A stretch of 64,000 nucleotides of DNA, from positions 452,675 through 516,674 of the forward strand of contig JADFAE010000010.1 in assembly GCA_015665415.1 (NCBI GenBank), written 5' to 3'. Under the pieces are notes generated by a model that did not search any database, was not told where the DNA came from, and worked only from the letters and a program-made list of their open reading frames with translations. A program made the position numbers and the translations under genes. Source of the stretch: Roseobacter sp. (GTDB taxonomy: Bacteria; Pseudomonadota; Alphaproteobacteria; Rhodobacterales; Rhodobacteraceae). This document shows, one piece after another, positions 27,644-37,386 of the stretch. Every line of letters starts with the position of its first letter. The stretch's first letter is position 1.

Positions 27644-28432
27644 TCATTCCGTAACCGCAAAATCAACGCTGCAGAACTGGGTAAACTGCAGCACAACACT
27701 GTCGTTTGTAAATTCCACAACCGCGTAATGAGGGGCTTCCGGTGCCGGTTCAAAGCTTTCCCAATCCCAAGCCGGACGCGGCGCAGGGGCCTGAAAAGAC
27801 AAGGCCCCGATGGTTGCAAAGGGAATGCCGCGAATACTGCCACAGGTCGGCCGATGCACATGCCCCATAAACAGATGTTTGACGTTAGCATGGCGGCCAA
27901 TCAGATCCAGAAAGGCGGCGCTGTCCTCGAGCATGATTTCATCCTGCTTGGGCAGGCCCAGGGCCAGAGGCGGGTGATGCATGAAAATATAGGCGGGCGT
28001 ATCGCCTGCGCGGCGCAGAGTCTGCTCCAGCCAATCCTGTCGCGCAGCACAAAATGCCCCGGCATGCGATCCCGGTTTATGCGTATCCAGGCAGATCATC
28101 ATCCCTTGCGGCGTTTCGATCGCATATTGGATGAACTCTGCCATCGTCCCCTGCGGCAGCGGCAGTTTTGCGCGCAGCCCCTGCCGGTCATCGTTGTTTC
28201 CCATCATTGAATGGATCGCCATCCCAGACCTGGCGAGATAGCGTGCCAATTCGCTGTAATCACCTTCGATATCATCGCCCACCAGATCCCCCGACAGAAT
28301 GGCAAAATCAGCATCCCCGTGATGGGTATTGGCATGTTCAATGGCAGCGCCAAGCCGCTTGCGAGGATCCAATCCGCCAATGGTGCCCTGATTTTGAAAA
28401 TGGGGATCCGACATCCAGATGATTTTGGTCAT
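27644..28432 (-). CDS. Calcineurin-like metallophosphoesterase (GpdQ/CpdA type)
   Basis: Binuclear metal phosphodiesterase, 262 aa. All five family blocks are present: MSDPHF (Asp, His), SGDLVGDD, MGNNDDR, MHHPP and GHVHRP. Length and block spacing match the class III cyclic-nucleotide phosphodiesterase/GpdQ group. Convergent with the LysR gene and close to ugp, so a glycerophosphodiesterase role like GpdQ is plausible, but cAMP-type activity cannot be excluded. The usual His of GNHD is replaced by Asn-Asp (GNND), which also occurs in active GpdQ-like enzymes. Confidence 0.88.
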   Translation of the reverse strand: MTKIIWMSDPHFQNQGTIGGLDPRKRLGAAIEHANTHHGDADFAILSGDLVGDDIEGDYSELARYLARSGMAIHSMMGNNDDRQGLRAKLPLPQGTMAEFIQYAIETPQGMMICLDTHKPGSHAGAFCAARQDWLEQTLRRAGDTPAYIFMHHPPLALGLPKQDEIMLEDSAAFLDLIGRHANVKHLFMGHVHRPTCGSIRGIPFATIGALSFQAPAPRPAWDWESFEPAPEAPHYAVVEFTNDSVVLQFTQFCSVDFAVTE

Positions 28433-28807
28433 TGCCTATTCCTATCCTGGTAATTTTACCGCTCCGGTGACCTGCGGTCATATCCCAGGACACCCGGCGC
28501 CGCTGGTCCGCATCAAAGTCAAGCCTATGAAACAGCCATTTATGGCAGAGTCCAGCACCTTCATTTGTCGCCAAAATTGTAACTCTGGCTGAACGTCCTA
28601 GCCGGGTTGGCCTTCACGTCCTGAGGAATCTTTCACAAGCCCGCAGCCAAAACCAAGCGGCCTACCCCTGTCGCCACAAGAGCATAACGCTGGGCACAAA
28701 CCCTGAACCAAGGGGCTTCACGCTCCCTGGGGAGCCAACTAACGCTTGGTCTTCATGCAGCCCTTGCCCCGATCAGACAGCCGTCCAGGGCCTGGAGAAG
28801 AGAGGGA
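28433..28807. other. Intergenic stretch, no gene seen
   Basis: 375 bases between the phosphoesterase start and the Lrp stop. No convincing coding frame, RNA gene or strong terminator is visible; the right part includes a short CCAGGCCCTGG palindrome. It must hold the phosphoesterase promoter at its left end. Confidence 0.5.
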
Positions 28808-29287
28808 TCACTCCACATCCTTGATTGGCAGCGCCGTCTCATATTTCACCTGATCCAGCGCGATCGACGACCGTATCCCCGAAACCGCTTCTATTGTGGT
28901 CAGGCGATTTAGGATGAACGCCCGCAGCTCCTGTACATCGGCGACGATCACCCGGAGCAAATAGTCAGAATCTCCGGTCATCAGATAGCATTCCATAACC
29001 TCGGAACAGGTGTCGATAGCAGCCTGGAAGGCCTGCAGAACCGGTTCGGATTGGTTGATCAGAGAGACATTGACAAAGACTGTCAGGTTCAATCCCAGCA
29101 GCTGTGGATCCAGCAGCGTCACATGGCGTTTTATCAATCCCGAAGTGGTCAGGGCCCGGACCCGAGCCAAGCAAGGGGAGGCTGACAGCCCGACCCGGCC
29201 CGCCAGTTCAACATTGCTCAGTCGCGAATCTGCCTGCAGCTCGCGCAGAATTCTCACATCAACTGCGTCCAGATCCATTTTTGGCAT
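28808..29287 (-). CDS. Lrp/AsnC-family regulator
   Basis: Feast/famine regulator of 159 aa. The ATG at 29287 follows AAGGGA and gives the usual short N-terminal arm before the HTH (LDAVDVRILRELQADSRLSN, VGLSASPCLARVRAL). The RAM/effector domain follows (LNLTVFVNVSL, VMECYLMTGDSDYLLRV, with conserved G-D-Y). Divergent from the ThDP dehydrogenase gene, with 160 bases between starts. In Pseudomonas the Lrp-type MdeR controls mdeAB, and the pairing here is similar. Confidence 0.92.
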   Translation of the reverse strand: MPKMDLDAVDVRILRELQADSRLSNVELAGRVGLSASPCLARVRALTTSGLIKRHVTLLDPQLLGLNLTVFVNVSLINQSEPVLQAFQAAIDTCSEVMECYLMTGDSDYLLRVIVADVQELRAFILNRLTTIEAVSGIRSSIALDQVKYETALPIKDVE

Positions 29288-29447
29288 TTTATTCCCTTGA
29301 AGCTCGATTTCACCGCATACCATGCCGAATACCCCCCGAGAAGAGGCTGCATTCAGCAGGACACACTGCTCCGCTGCGCGCTAAGCTCAGGACAACCAAA
29401 ACACGCCACTACCGGCGATCCTTTGCAGAGGGCTGACAAGAGCTGCC

Positions 29448-31841
29448 ATGACCAAAGCCACGACCGATCTCATTCACCTGAAAACCATTGAACAGCGGTT
29501 GTTGTGGCTGTCGCATTGGATGATCCATCACGCAAATCATGTCCGCCCCAAGGCAGATGGTATCAAGGTGGGCGGCCACCAGGCCTCGTCGGCCTCAATG
29601 GTGTCGATCATGACAGCGCTTTATTTCTCGGCGCTAAAGCCGCAGGATCGGGTGGCAGTCAAACCACATGCCTCTCCCATCTTCCACGCCATTCAGTATT
29701 TGATGGGCAATCAGACACGCAAAAAGATGGAAAATTTTCGCGGCTTTGACGGCGTGCAAAGCTACCCCTCGCGGACCAAGGATATCGACGACGTGGATTT
29801 TTCCACCGGTTCCGTTGGGCTCGGCGTGGCGATAACCTCCTTTGCCTCGCTGGTACAGGATTACATCAAGGCCAAGAGCTGGGGCGGCGATCGGGATCTT
29901 GGCCGGATGGTGGCGTTGGTGGGCGACGCCGAAATGGACGAGGGCAATATCTACGAGGCGCTGCAGGAAGGCTGGAAAAACGATCTGCGCAATACCTGGT
30001 GGGTGGTCGACTACAATCGCCAGTCGCTGGATGGGATCGTGCGCGAAGGCCTGTTTGAGCGGGTAGAGAAAATTTTTGACGCCTTTGGCTGGGATGTTGT
30101 GCGGGTAAAATACGGGGCCTTGCAACGGGCCGCCTTTGCCGAACCTGGCGGTGAAGCGCTCCGCAATTGGATCGACAGCTGTTCGAACCAGGACTATTCG
30201 GCGCTGACTTTCATGGGGGGCGCGGTCTGGCGTAACCGCCTGCTTCAGGATCTGGGCGATCAGGGTGAGGTCTCGGCGCTGATCGAGTCCCGCAGTGATA
30301 CAGAGCTGGCCGAGCTGATGGAAAACCTTGGCGGCAACTGTGTTTCGACCATGGCCGACACCTTTGCCGCGATCGACCACGACCGCCCGGTCTGCTTCCT
30401 GGCCTATACCATCAAAGGCTGGGGCACTCCGATCGCAGGTCACAAGGACAACCACGGCGGTCTGATGAACAAGACCCAGTTTGCCGCCTGGCAGGACCAC
30501 ATGGGGGTTGGTGCGGGACAGGAATGGGAGCCCCTGGCCACGGTTCAGGATACGCAAGCGCTGCAGGCCTTTCTTGCCGATGCGCCGTTCTTTGCCAAAG
30601 GTCGCCGCCGCTACAATGACGACAAGCTGGACGTGCCCGCGATTTGCCTCAGCTCGGATCGGGAGATCTCGACCCAGATGGCCTTTGGCAAGGTCCTTGA
30701 TGACCTGTCCAAAGGGGACAGCGACCTGGCCGAGCGGATCGTCACCACCTCGCCGGATGTCACGGGCACCACCAATCTGGGGCCTTGGGTCAATCGGCGC
30801 AAATTGTTTGCCCGCCGCGCGCAGGCCGATGCCTTTATCGAGCACCGGATCCCATCGACCGCCAAATGGGAGTTCACGCCCAATGGGCAGCATATCGAAT
30901 TGGGCATCGCCGAGATGAACCTGTTCCTGCTGCTGGGCGCGGCTGGCCTGTCGCATTCGCTGTTCGGCAAAAGGCTGATCCCCATTGGCACTGTGTATGA
31001 CCCCTTTGTGGCCCGGGGCCTCGATGCGCTGAACTACGCTTGTTACCAGGATGCCCGCTTTATGATCGTGGGCACACCGTCCGGGGTGACGCTGGCGCCT
31101 GAAGGCGGGGCGCATCAGTCCATCGGCACGCCTCTGATCGGCATGAGCCAGGATGGGCTGGCCGCCTTTGAGCCCGCCTTTGCCGACGAGCTGGCGGTGA
31201 TCATGGAATGGGCCTTTGACTATCTGCAGCGCGATGGCGAGGGTGATCCGGATGAGCGCACCTGGCTGCGCGACGAGACCGGCGGCTCGGTCTATTTGCG
31301 GCTGACGACCAACCCGATCGAACAGCCCGGCCCGCGACTGGATGATCGCTTTCGCCAGGGCACCATTGACGGCGCCTATTGGTTGCGCCCACCGGGGCCG
31401 AATTGCGAGGTGGTGATTGCCTACCAGGGCGCGGTCGCTCCAGAAGCGATCAAGGCAGCTGGCCTTTTGGCCGAGGGACGTCGCGATATCGGCGTGCTGG
31501 CCGTGACCTCAGCCGATCGCCTGAACGCAGGCTGGACCGCTGCTCAGCGGGCCCGCAGCCGTGGCACCGCGGACGCACACAGCCATATCGAAGCGCTGCT
31601 GCAGGATCTGCCATCCCATTGCCGTATTGTAACAGTGATCGACGGCCACCCAGCCACCCTGTCATGGCTGGGCAGCGTCCAAGGACATCAGACAATCCCC
31701 TTGGGTGTTGAACATTTTGGCCAGACCGGCAGCATTGCCGACCTCTACCAGCATTTTGGCATCGATGCCGCGGCCATCGTTAACAAGGTTCAGGGCCTGA
31801 CCAAAGGCCGCAAAATCACCCAGCTTCAGGTGATAGCATAG
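29448..31841 (+). CDS. ThDP-dependent 2-oxoacid dehydrogenase E1 (homodimeric, MdeB/AceE-like)
   Basis: Transketolase-superfamily protein of 797 aa, with the single-chain alpha2 E1 architecture (N-terminal ThDP domain, central Pyr domain, C-terminal domain). The ThDP motif GDAEMDEGNIYEAL...NTWWVVDYN is at about residues 161-195; GHKDNHGGL and HIELGIAEMNLFLLLGAAG cover the second half. It is shorter than E. coli AceE (about 890 aa). No E2 or E3 gene lies near. The Lrp neighbour and length resemble MdeB, the 2-oxobutyrate dehydrogenase E1 of methionine catabolism, so 2-oxobutyrate or a related branched/short 2-oxoacid is the likely substrate; pyruvate is possible. Confidence 0.85.
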   Translation: MTKATTDLIHLKTIEQRLLWLSHWMIHHANHVRPKADGIKVGGHQASSASMVSIMTALYFSALKPQDRVAVKPHASPIFHAIQYLMGNQTRKKMENFRGFDGVQSYPSRTKDIDDVDFSTGSVGLGVAITSFASLVQDYIKAKSWGGDRDLGRMVALVGDAEMDEGNIYEALQEGWKNDLRNTWWVVDYNRQSLDGIVREGLFERVEKIFDAFGWDVVRVKYGALQRAAFAEPGGEALRNWIDSCSNQDYSALTFMGGAVWRNRLLQDLGDQGEVSALIESRSDTELAELMENLGGNCVSTMADTFAAIDHDRPVCFLAYTIKGWGTPIAGHKDNHGGLMNKTQFAAWQDHMGVGAGQEWEPLATVQDTQALQAFLADAPFFAKGRRRYNDDKLDVPAICLSSDREISTQMAFGKVLDDLSKGDSDLAERIVTTSPDVTGTTNLGPWVNRRKLFARRAQADAFIEHRIPSTAKWEFTPNGQHIELGIAEMNLFLLLGAAGLSHSLFGKRLIPIGTVYDPFVARGLDALNYACYQDARFMIVGTPSGVTLAPEGGAHQSIGTPLIGMSQDGLAAFEPAFADELAVIMEWAFDYLQRDGEGDPDERTWLRDETGGSVYLRLTTNPIEQPGPRLDDRFRQGTIDGAYWLRPPGPNCEVVIAYQGAVAPEAIKAAGLLAEGRRDIGVLAVTSADRLNAGWTAAQRARSRGTADAHSHIEALLQDLPSHCRIVTVIDGHPATLSWLGSVQGHQTIPLGVEHFGQTGSIADLYQHFGIDAAAIVNKVQGLTKGRKITQLQVIA

Positions 31842-31864
31842 GCGCAGGCAGGGGACGCGCCGTC

Positions 31865-31995
31865 TTAGCTGCCGCAGACACAGGCTTCGACCTCGGCCAG
31901 AAATTCTGGTCGGGTGACCCCACTGACACTCATCAGTGTGGATGCAGGTTTGACCTCGACAGCCAGCAGTAGGTATCGCGCACGGCGTGACACTC
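31865..31995 (-). pseudogene. RidA-family 3' remnant
   Basis: Translating the minus strand up to the stop at 31865-31867 gives ARYLLLAVEVKPASTLMSV then SGVTRPEFLAEVEACV, which matches the C-terminal part of RidA (the PAST/V...EVEA signature). No matching N-terminal half or start codon can be found upstream, and the segment before ARY is not RidA-like. It is probably a decayed remnant left between the E1 gene and the LysR gene. Confidence 0.5.
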
Positions 31996-32142
31996 GTCCC
32001 TATGGGCCCGGTCGGTGACATTGGCCTACAGCCACAGAATAGTGTGGCGGAGAAGAAAAACGGCTCTATATGGCAGTGTCTGCAGCAGCGCTGGCGCTTT
32101 GAATTCTGAGGCCCGTGTTATCCTGAAAGCAGACCAAGCGAT

Positions 32143-33066
32143 CTAGCCATAGCGTTTTCGTTGTGCGCTTTGTTCAACCAGCCAGTCCTTTACGATCTGC
32201 CGTTCAGGAAAGCCCTTGTGGCTCTTGTTGGTCAGCAGGTAATACCCCGACTGAGTGCGCACCGCAGCCTCGCCGGTTGGACGGACCAGTTCACCCGAAG
32301 CCAGCAAATGATCCACCAGGTGGCCCCAGCCCAGGACGACGCCAAACCCATCCAGTGCCGCCTGAATGGCAAGAGGATAAGTATTGAAGGCGACGGCACG
32401 GTCCAGCGGTGGGTCAGCAACCTCCTGATGGCTGAACCAGGTCTTCCAAGTCATCCATTCGGCGTGGCTGCTGGTAACCTCAATAAGGTCGAGATCCGGC
32501 AGCTCGCTGATTTTGGGCGCGTGATTTTGCCGGGCCAGATAGCCTGGGCTGCACACAGGAAACACGGTTTCCCCAAACAACAGCTGCGCCTCATATCCGG
32601 GCCAGCTGCCATCACCTCGCAAGATAGACAGGTCCATCTCGTTTGCCAGGCATTCTGCATCACTGTCCGAGGCGACAAGGCTGATCTTCACCCTGGCATT
32701 GGAGCGGTTGAATTTGCGCAGACGTGGCATCAACCAAAGGGCCGCGACCGAATTTGTCGCCGCCAGATTGATTGTGTTTGCCTGATGGTTGGCAAAGATA
32801 TCCCGGCTGGCCTCGCGCAGGATATCAATCGACTGCGTTACCGACGCCAGCAGTGTCGTCCCATGTTGAGTCAGCGTGATGGAGCGATTGCCCCGCACGA
32901 ACAGAGGCACATCATAGTGCTGTTCCAGCAGGCGCACTTTGCGGCTTATGGCTGTCTCGGAAATGTTCAGATCTTCGCTGGCACGGGCAAAGCTGCAGGC
33001 TTTGGCCGCGGATTCAAAGGCCAAAAGATAGTCCAATGGCGGCAAGACTTTCCGTTTACTCGGCAT
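32143..33066 (-). CDS. LysR-family regulator (GcvA-like)
   Basis: LTTR of 307 aa: opening LPPLDYLLAFESAAKACSFARA, HTH DLNISETAISRKVRLLE and effector domain INLAATNSVAALWLMPRLRKF. Divergent from the betaine-type binding-protein gene with 255 bases between starts, so it most likely regulates that transporter/demethylase operon. Confidence 0.9.
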   Translation of the reverse strand: MPSKRKVLPPLDYLLAFESAAKACSFARASEDLNISETAISRKVRLLEQHYDVPLFVRGNRSITLTQHGTTLLASVTQSIDILREASRDIFANHQANTINLAATNSVAALWLMPRLRKFNRSNARVKISLVASDSDAECLANEMDLSILRGDGSWPGYEAQLLFGETVFPVCSPGYLARQNHAPKISELPDLDLIEVTSSHAEWMTWKTWFSHQEVADPPLDRAVAFNTYPLAIQAALDGFGVVLGWGHLVDHLLASGELVRPTGEAAVRTQSGYYLLTNKSHKGFPERQIVKDWLVEQSAQRKRYG

Positions 33067-33312
33067 GATAAAAAGAAACTCCAGATGGTCCAGAACCGGT
33101 CAAAATTTCATTCACGGGGAAATTTTTTTCACAACGGTAAGATGGCGTGAAATCCCAACGGATTGATTAAAGCACATAAATCACCGTTTGCCTCTAATTT
33201 CTTTAGCCTGGGCCAATCAAATCTCTGTGCTGGTTTGAAGCGGAAAGAATGCACAATGCCCACAGCCGGGGTCGATAGAATCCCGCGGCGGTTACGCCAC
33301 AAAACACACTAG

Positions 33313-34275
<963 letters not shown>

Positions 34276-34299
34276 CATCCACCCTCTCAACTTGTCCTG

Positions 34300-34337
34300 A
34301 AGCGCGACCCTGCGGATAGTTTGCATGGGTCGCGCTT
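34300..34337 (+). terminator. Intercistronic hairpin after the betaine-type binding protein
   Basis: Perfect 11-bp inverted repeat AAGCGCGACCC / GGGTCGCGCTT with a 16-base loop, 24 bases after the binding-protein stop and 22 before the ATPase start. No U-run; likely tunes read-through or protects the upstream message. Confidence 0.7.
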
Positions 34338-34359
34338 TGGCCCAATAGCGAAGACACTC

Positions 34360-35388
34360 ATGCCCCAAACTCCTCCCGTGATCTCAGCCAAAAATGTCTG
34401 GAAACTGTTCGGGCCTGCGCCGGAAAAATACTTGGCAGGGATGCAGCCAGGACGAACCTTTGAGAAAATCCGGGCCGATGGCTATATCGCCGGGGTCAAA
34501 GATGTCTCGATCGAGGTGGCCCGTGGCGAAATGCTGGTGATCATGGGGCTGTCAGGGTCAGGGAAATCCACCCTGGTGCGTTGTTTTTCTCGCCTCCATG
34601 ACATCAGTGGCGGCCAGATCATGGTCGACGGCCAAGACATCATGGCCCTCAATGAGCGGGACCTGATCGAGCTGCGCCGCAACAAGATGGGCATGGTGTT
34701 TCAGTCTTTTGGGCTGCTGCCGCACCGAACGGTTCTGGACAATGTGGCCTTTCCACTGGAGATGCGAGGACAGGACCGGCATACGCGCCGGGACCGCGCC
34801 ATGGAAGTGATCCGCCTTGTAGGTCTTGAGGGGCGCGAAGACTATTTTCCACGGGAGTTATCTGGCGGCCAGCAACAGCGTGTCGGCATTGCCCGTTCGC
34901 TGGCGATTGAGCCGGATATCTGGTTTCTGGACGAGCCGTTCAGCGCGCTTGACCCCCTGATCCGTCGCGAAATGCAGGATGAGTTTTTGCGTCTGCAGGC
35001 GATGCTTGGCAAGACCATCGTCTTTATCACCCATGATTTTGACGAGGCCCTGCGACTGGCAGATCGCATCGCCATCATGAAAGATGGCGCAGTTGAGCAA
35101 TGCGATACCCCTGACCGGATCGTGATGAATCCGGCCACCGAATATGTCGCCAAATTCACCAAGGAAATCGACAAGGCGCGTGTGGTGCGCGCCCGCGGAT
35201 TGGCTGCCCCCCTGAATGGGACAGCGGTAGAAGGTCAGGCAATTGATGGCAGCGCGACCATCCACGACCTGGCGCGCCTATTGGTCAATGATGCGCGCGT
35301 GGCCTTGCCCATCGCGGATGACCAAGGCGCAATCACTGGGGTGTTGAACCGCCAAAAGGCGCTTGATCTGTTGCTGGGAGAGGCGTGA
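34360..35388 (+). CDS. Betaine-type ABC transporter, ATP-binding protein (ProV/OpuAA type)
   Basis: ATPase of 342 aa from the ATG at 34360; an upstream TTG would start inside the hairpin. The long N-terminal arm KNVWKLFGPAPEKYLAG is specific for ProV/OpuAA. Walker A GLSGSGKST, signature LSGGQQQRVGIARS and Walker B IWFLDEPFSALDPL are intact. Only one short CBS-like segment is left at the C-terminus (VNDARVALPIADDQGAITGVL), against two CBS domains in E. coli ProV, so osmotic gating may be altered. The stop overlaps the permease start (TGATG). Confidence 0.93.
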   Translation: MPQTPPVISAKNVWKLFGPAPEKYLAGMQPGRTFEKIRADGYIAGVKDVSIEVARGEMLVIMGLSGSGKSTLVRCFSRLHDISGGQIMVDGQDIMALNERDLIELRRNKMGMVFQSFGLLPHRTVLDNVAFPLEMRGQDRHTRRDRAMEVIRLVGLEGREDYFPRELSGGQQQRVGIARSLAIEPDIWFLDEPFSALDPLIRREMQDEFLRLQAMLGKTIVFITHDFDEALRLADRIAIMKDGAVEQCDTPDRIVMNPATEYVAKFTKEIDKARVVRARGLAAPLNGTAVEGQAIDGSATIHDLARLLVNDARVALPIADDQGAITGVLNRQKALDLLLGEA

Positions 35389-37370
35389 TGACCTCCGTCA
35401 TCACAGAGGTCCCAAAGGCGCAGGGCTCTGCAGCCCCCCGGGCCACAATCCTGCGTCTGATGCTGGGGCTCGCCCTGGCGCTGACTATGGCCCAGCTGGC
35501 TGGCATTCTGCCTGCTTGGTTGCACCGTTTGCCGCAGGCAGTCATCCCGCCAACAGCCCTGTTTCTGGACCGGGTCTTTGACTTTGTGCAAAACGATTTG
35601 GGCCTGATCTATGTCACCCGTTTTATTGCCGAAGGTCCGCTAGAGTTTTTGCTGGATACCTCGGCCAATCTGCTGGAGGGCAAGCGGCGTTGGCCAAATC
35701 TCGGGCCGATCCCATGGTCCGCAACGGCCGGGGTCGCGGCTGTTGTCGGCTATGCGCTGGGGGGCTGGAGGTTGGCAGCACTGGGGGCCGGAACCTGTGT
35801 CTGGACTGCCTTGATTGGCCAATGGAAAATGGCGATGCAGACGATGTCGGTGCTGGTCGTGGCCGCCCCCCTGGCCTTTGTGGTTGGTCTGTGTCTGGGC
35901 ATCGCTGCATGGAAGTACCGCTGGTTTGAACGTGTGTTGAAGCCTTTCCTCAGCGTATTGCAGACCCTGCCGTTTTTCACTTACCTCTTGCCTGCGGTGA
36001 TCTTTTTCAAAGTAGGTCCAACGGCCGGCGCGGTGGCTACGATCATCTTTGCCATCCCGCCAATGATCCTGATGACAACGCTGGGCCTCAAGAAGGTCAG
36101 CCACGAGGTGGTTGAGGCGGGCAAGATGTCCGGCTGCACCCGGTGGCAGATGCTGCGCCATGTCTATATTCCCGCAGCGCGGACCGAGATCCTGGTTGGG
36201 GTCAATCAGGTGATCATGCTCTGTCTCGCCATGGTGGTTCTGACGGCCTTTATCGGCATGCCGGGGCTGGGCGCAAAATTGCTGGCGATGATGGGCAGCT
36301 TCAAACTGGGCCGCTCGTTTGAGATCGGCGTGACCATTGTGCTGCTGGCGGTGACGCTGGATCGGATGTCCAAGGCCTGGGTGGTGAAACAGCCCCAACA
36401 TTTTGAAAAGGGCACGCCCTGGTGGGTCCGTCACCGGATCCCACTGCTGGGGTTGGCAGTCTTTGTCGGATTTGTCTTGTTGGCGCAGCTTTTTCCAATC
36501 CTTGGCAGTATCGGGCGCAAACAACATTTCAGTCAGGGCAAAGAGATCGACGTGGTTATCAAATCTTTTCTGGCGCTGGATGGCATTCGCGGCGTGACCG
36601 AATGGCTGCGTTGGTTCCTGAATGTCAAAGTCCTGATCCCGTTCCGCAATGGCATGTTGGCGATCCCCACCCCGGCCTTCATCCTGATGGTGGTGGCATT
36701 CTGCTACTGGCTAGGGGGGCGCAGACCTGCGATCTTTGGCGCGGTGTTCTTCTCCATTGTTGCCCTGTCGGGCTGGTGGGATCGCTCGATCATCACGCTT
36801 TATGCGGTGATCTCTGCGGTGGCACTGGCGACATTGATCGGCATTCCCTTGGGCATTCTCGCGGCCCGCTCCGAAATCTGGTCGCGCCGGGTGCTCTTGG
36901 CCTGCGATACGGCCCAGACCTTCCCAAGTTTCATCTATCTGATCCCGGCGATCATGCTGTTTGGGGTCAATGATGTGGCGGTGGTGTTCTCGGTGCTGAT
37001 CTTCGCCACTGTTCCATTGACCCGCTACACCGTTGAAGGCCTACGCACGGTCCCCCCTGAGATGACCGAAGCGGCTGAGATGTCCGGCTCAACCCGGCGT
37101 CAGAAACTGCTGTCGGTGCAACTGCCGCTGGCGCTGCCAACAATGGCAGTGGGGTTCAATCAGGCGATCATGTTTGCCTTCTTCATGGTCATCATCGCCG
37201 CCTTCATCGGCACACAGGACTTGGGGCAAGAGCTGCAGCGCACGCTGGCCGGGACGGAACTGGGCAAGAATTTTGTCCTGGGTCTGAATGTGTCGCTGAT
37301 GGCTCTGACCTTTGACATGGCCATTACCGCCTGGGCCGAGGGGCGAAAACGCGCCCTGGGGCTGGAGTGA
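35388..37370 (+). CDS. Betaine-type ABC permease, two permease domains in one chain
   Basis: Inner-membrane protein of 660 aa, about twice the size of ProW/OpuAB. Two copies of the transport domain are present, each with its own EAA loop: VVEAGKMSGCTRWQMLRHVY at about residue 240 and MTEAAEMSGSTRRQKLLSVQ at about residue 560. So one polypeptide can replace the usual permease homodimer. The ATG at 35388 is used; a GTG three bases earlier is also possible. The two halves are clearly diverged, so the fusion is not recent. Confidence 0.92.
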   Translation: MTSVITEVPKAQGSAAPRATILRLMLGLALALTMAQLAGILPAWLHRLPQAVIPPTALFLDRVFDFVQNDLGLIYVTRFIAEGPLEFLLDTSANLLEGKRRWPNLGPIPWSATAGVAAVVGYALGGWRLAALGAGTCVWTALIGQWKMAMQTMSVLVVAAPLAFVVGLCLGIAAWKYRWFERVLKPFLSVLQTLPFFTYLLPAVIFFKVGPTAGAVATIIFAIPPMILMTTLGLKKVSHEVVEAGKMSGCTRWQMLRHVYIPAARTEILVGVNQVIMLCLAMVVLTAFIGMPGLGAKLLAMMGSFKLGRSFEIGVTIVLLAVTLDRMSKAWVVKQPQHFEKGTPWWVRHRIPLLGLAVFVGFVLLAQLFPILGSIGRKQHFSQGKEIDVVIKSFLALDGIRGVTEWLRWFLNVKVLIPFRNGMLAIPTPAFILMVVAFCYWLGGRRPAIFGAVFFSIVALSGWWDRSIITLYAVISAVALATLIGIPLGILAARSEIWSRRVLLACDTAQTFPSFIYLIPAIMLFGVNDVAVVFSVLIFATVPLTRYTVEGLRTVPPEMTEAAEMSGSTRRQKLLSVQLPLALPTMAVGFNQAIMFAFFMVIIAAFIGTQDLGQELQRTLAGTELGKNFVLGLNVSLMALTFDMAITAWAEGRKRALGLE

Positions 37371-37386
37371 AGCAGGGAAGAATGCA

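Noticed and set aside
29634..31115. Minus-strand open frame of about 490 codons inside the E1 gene
   Set aside because: Antisense shadow; the plus strand has intact ThDP motifs.
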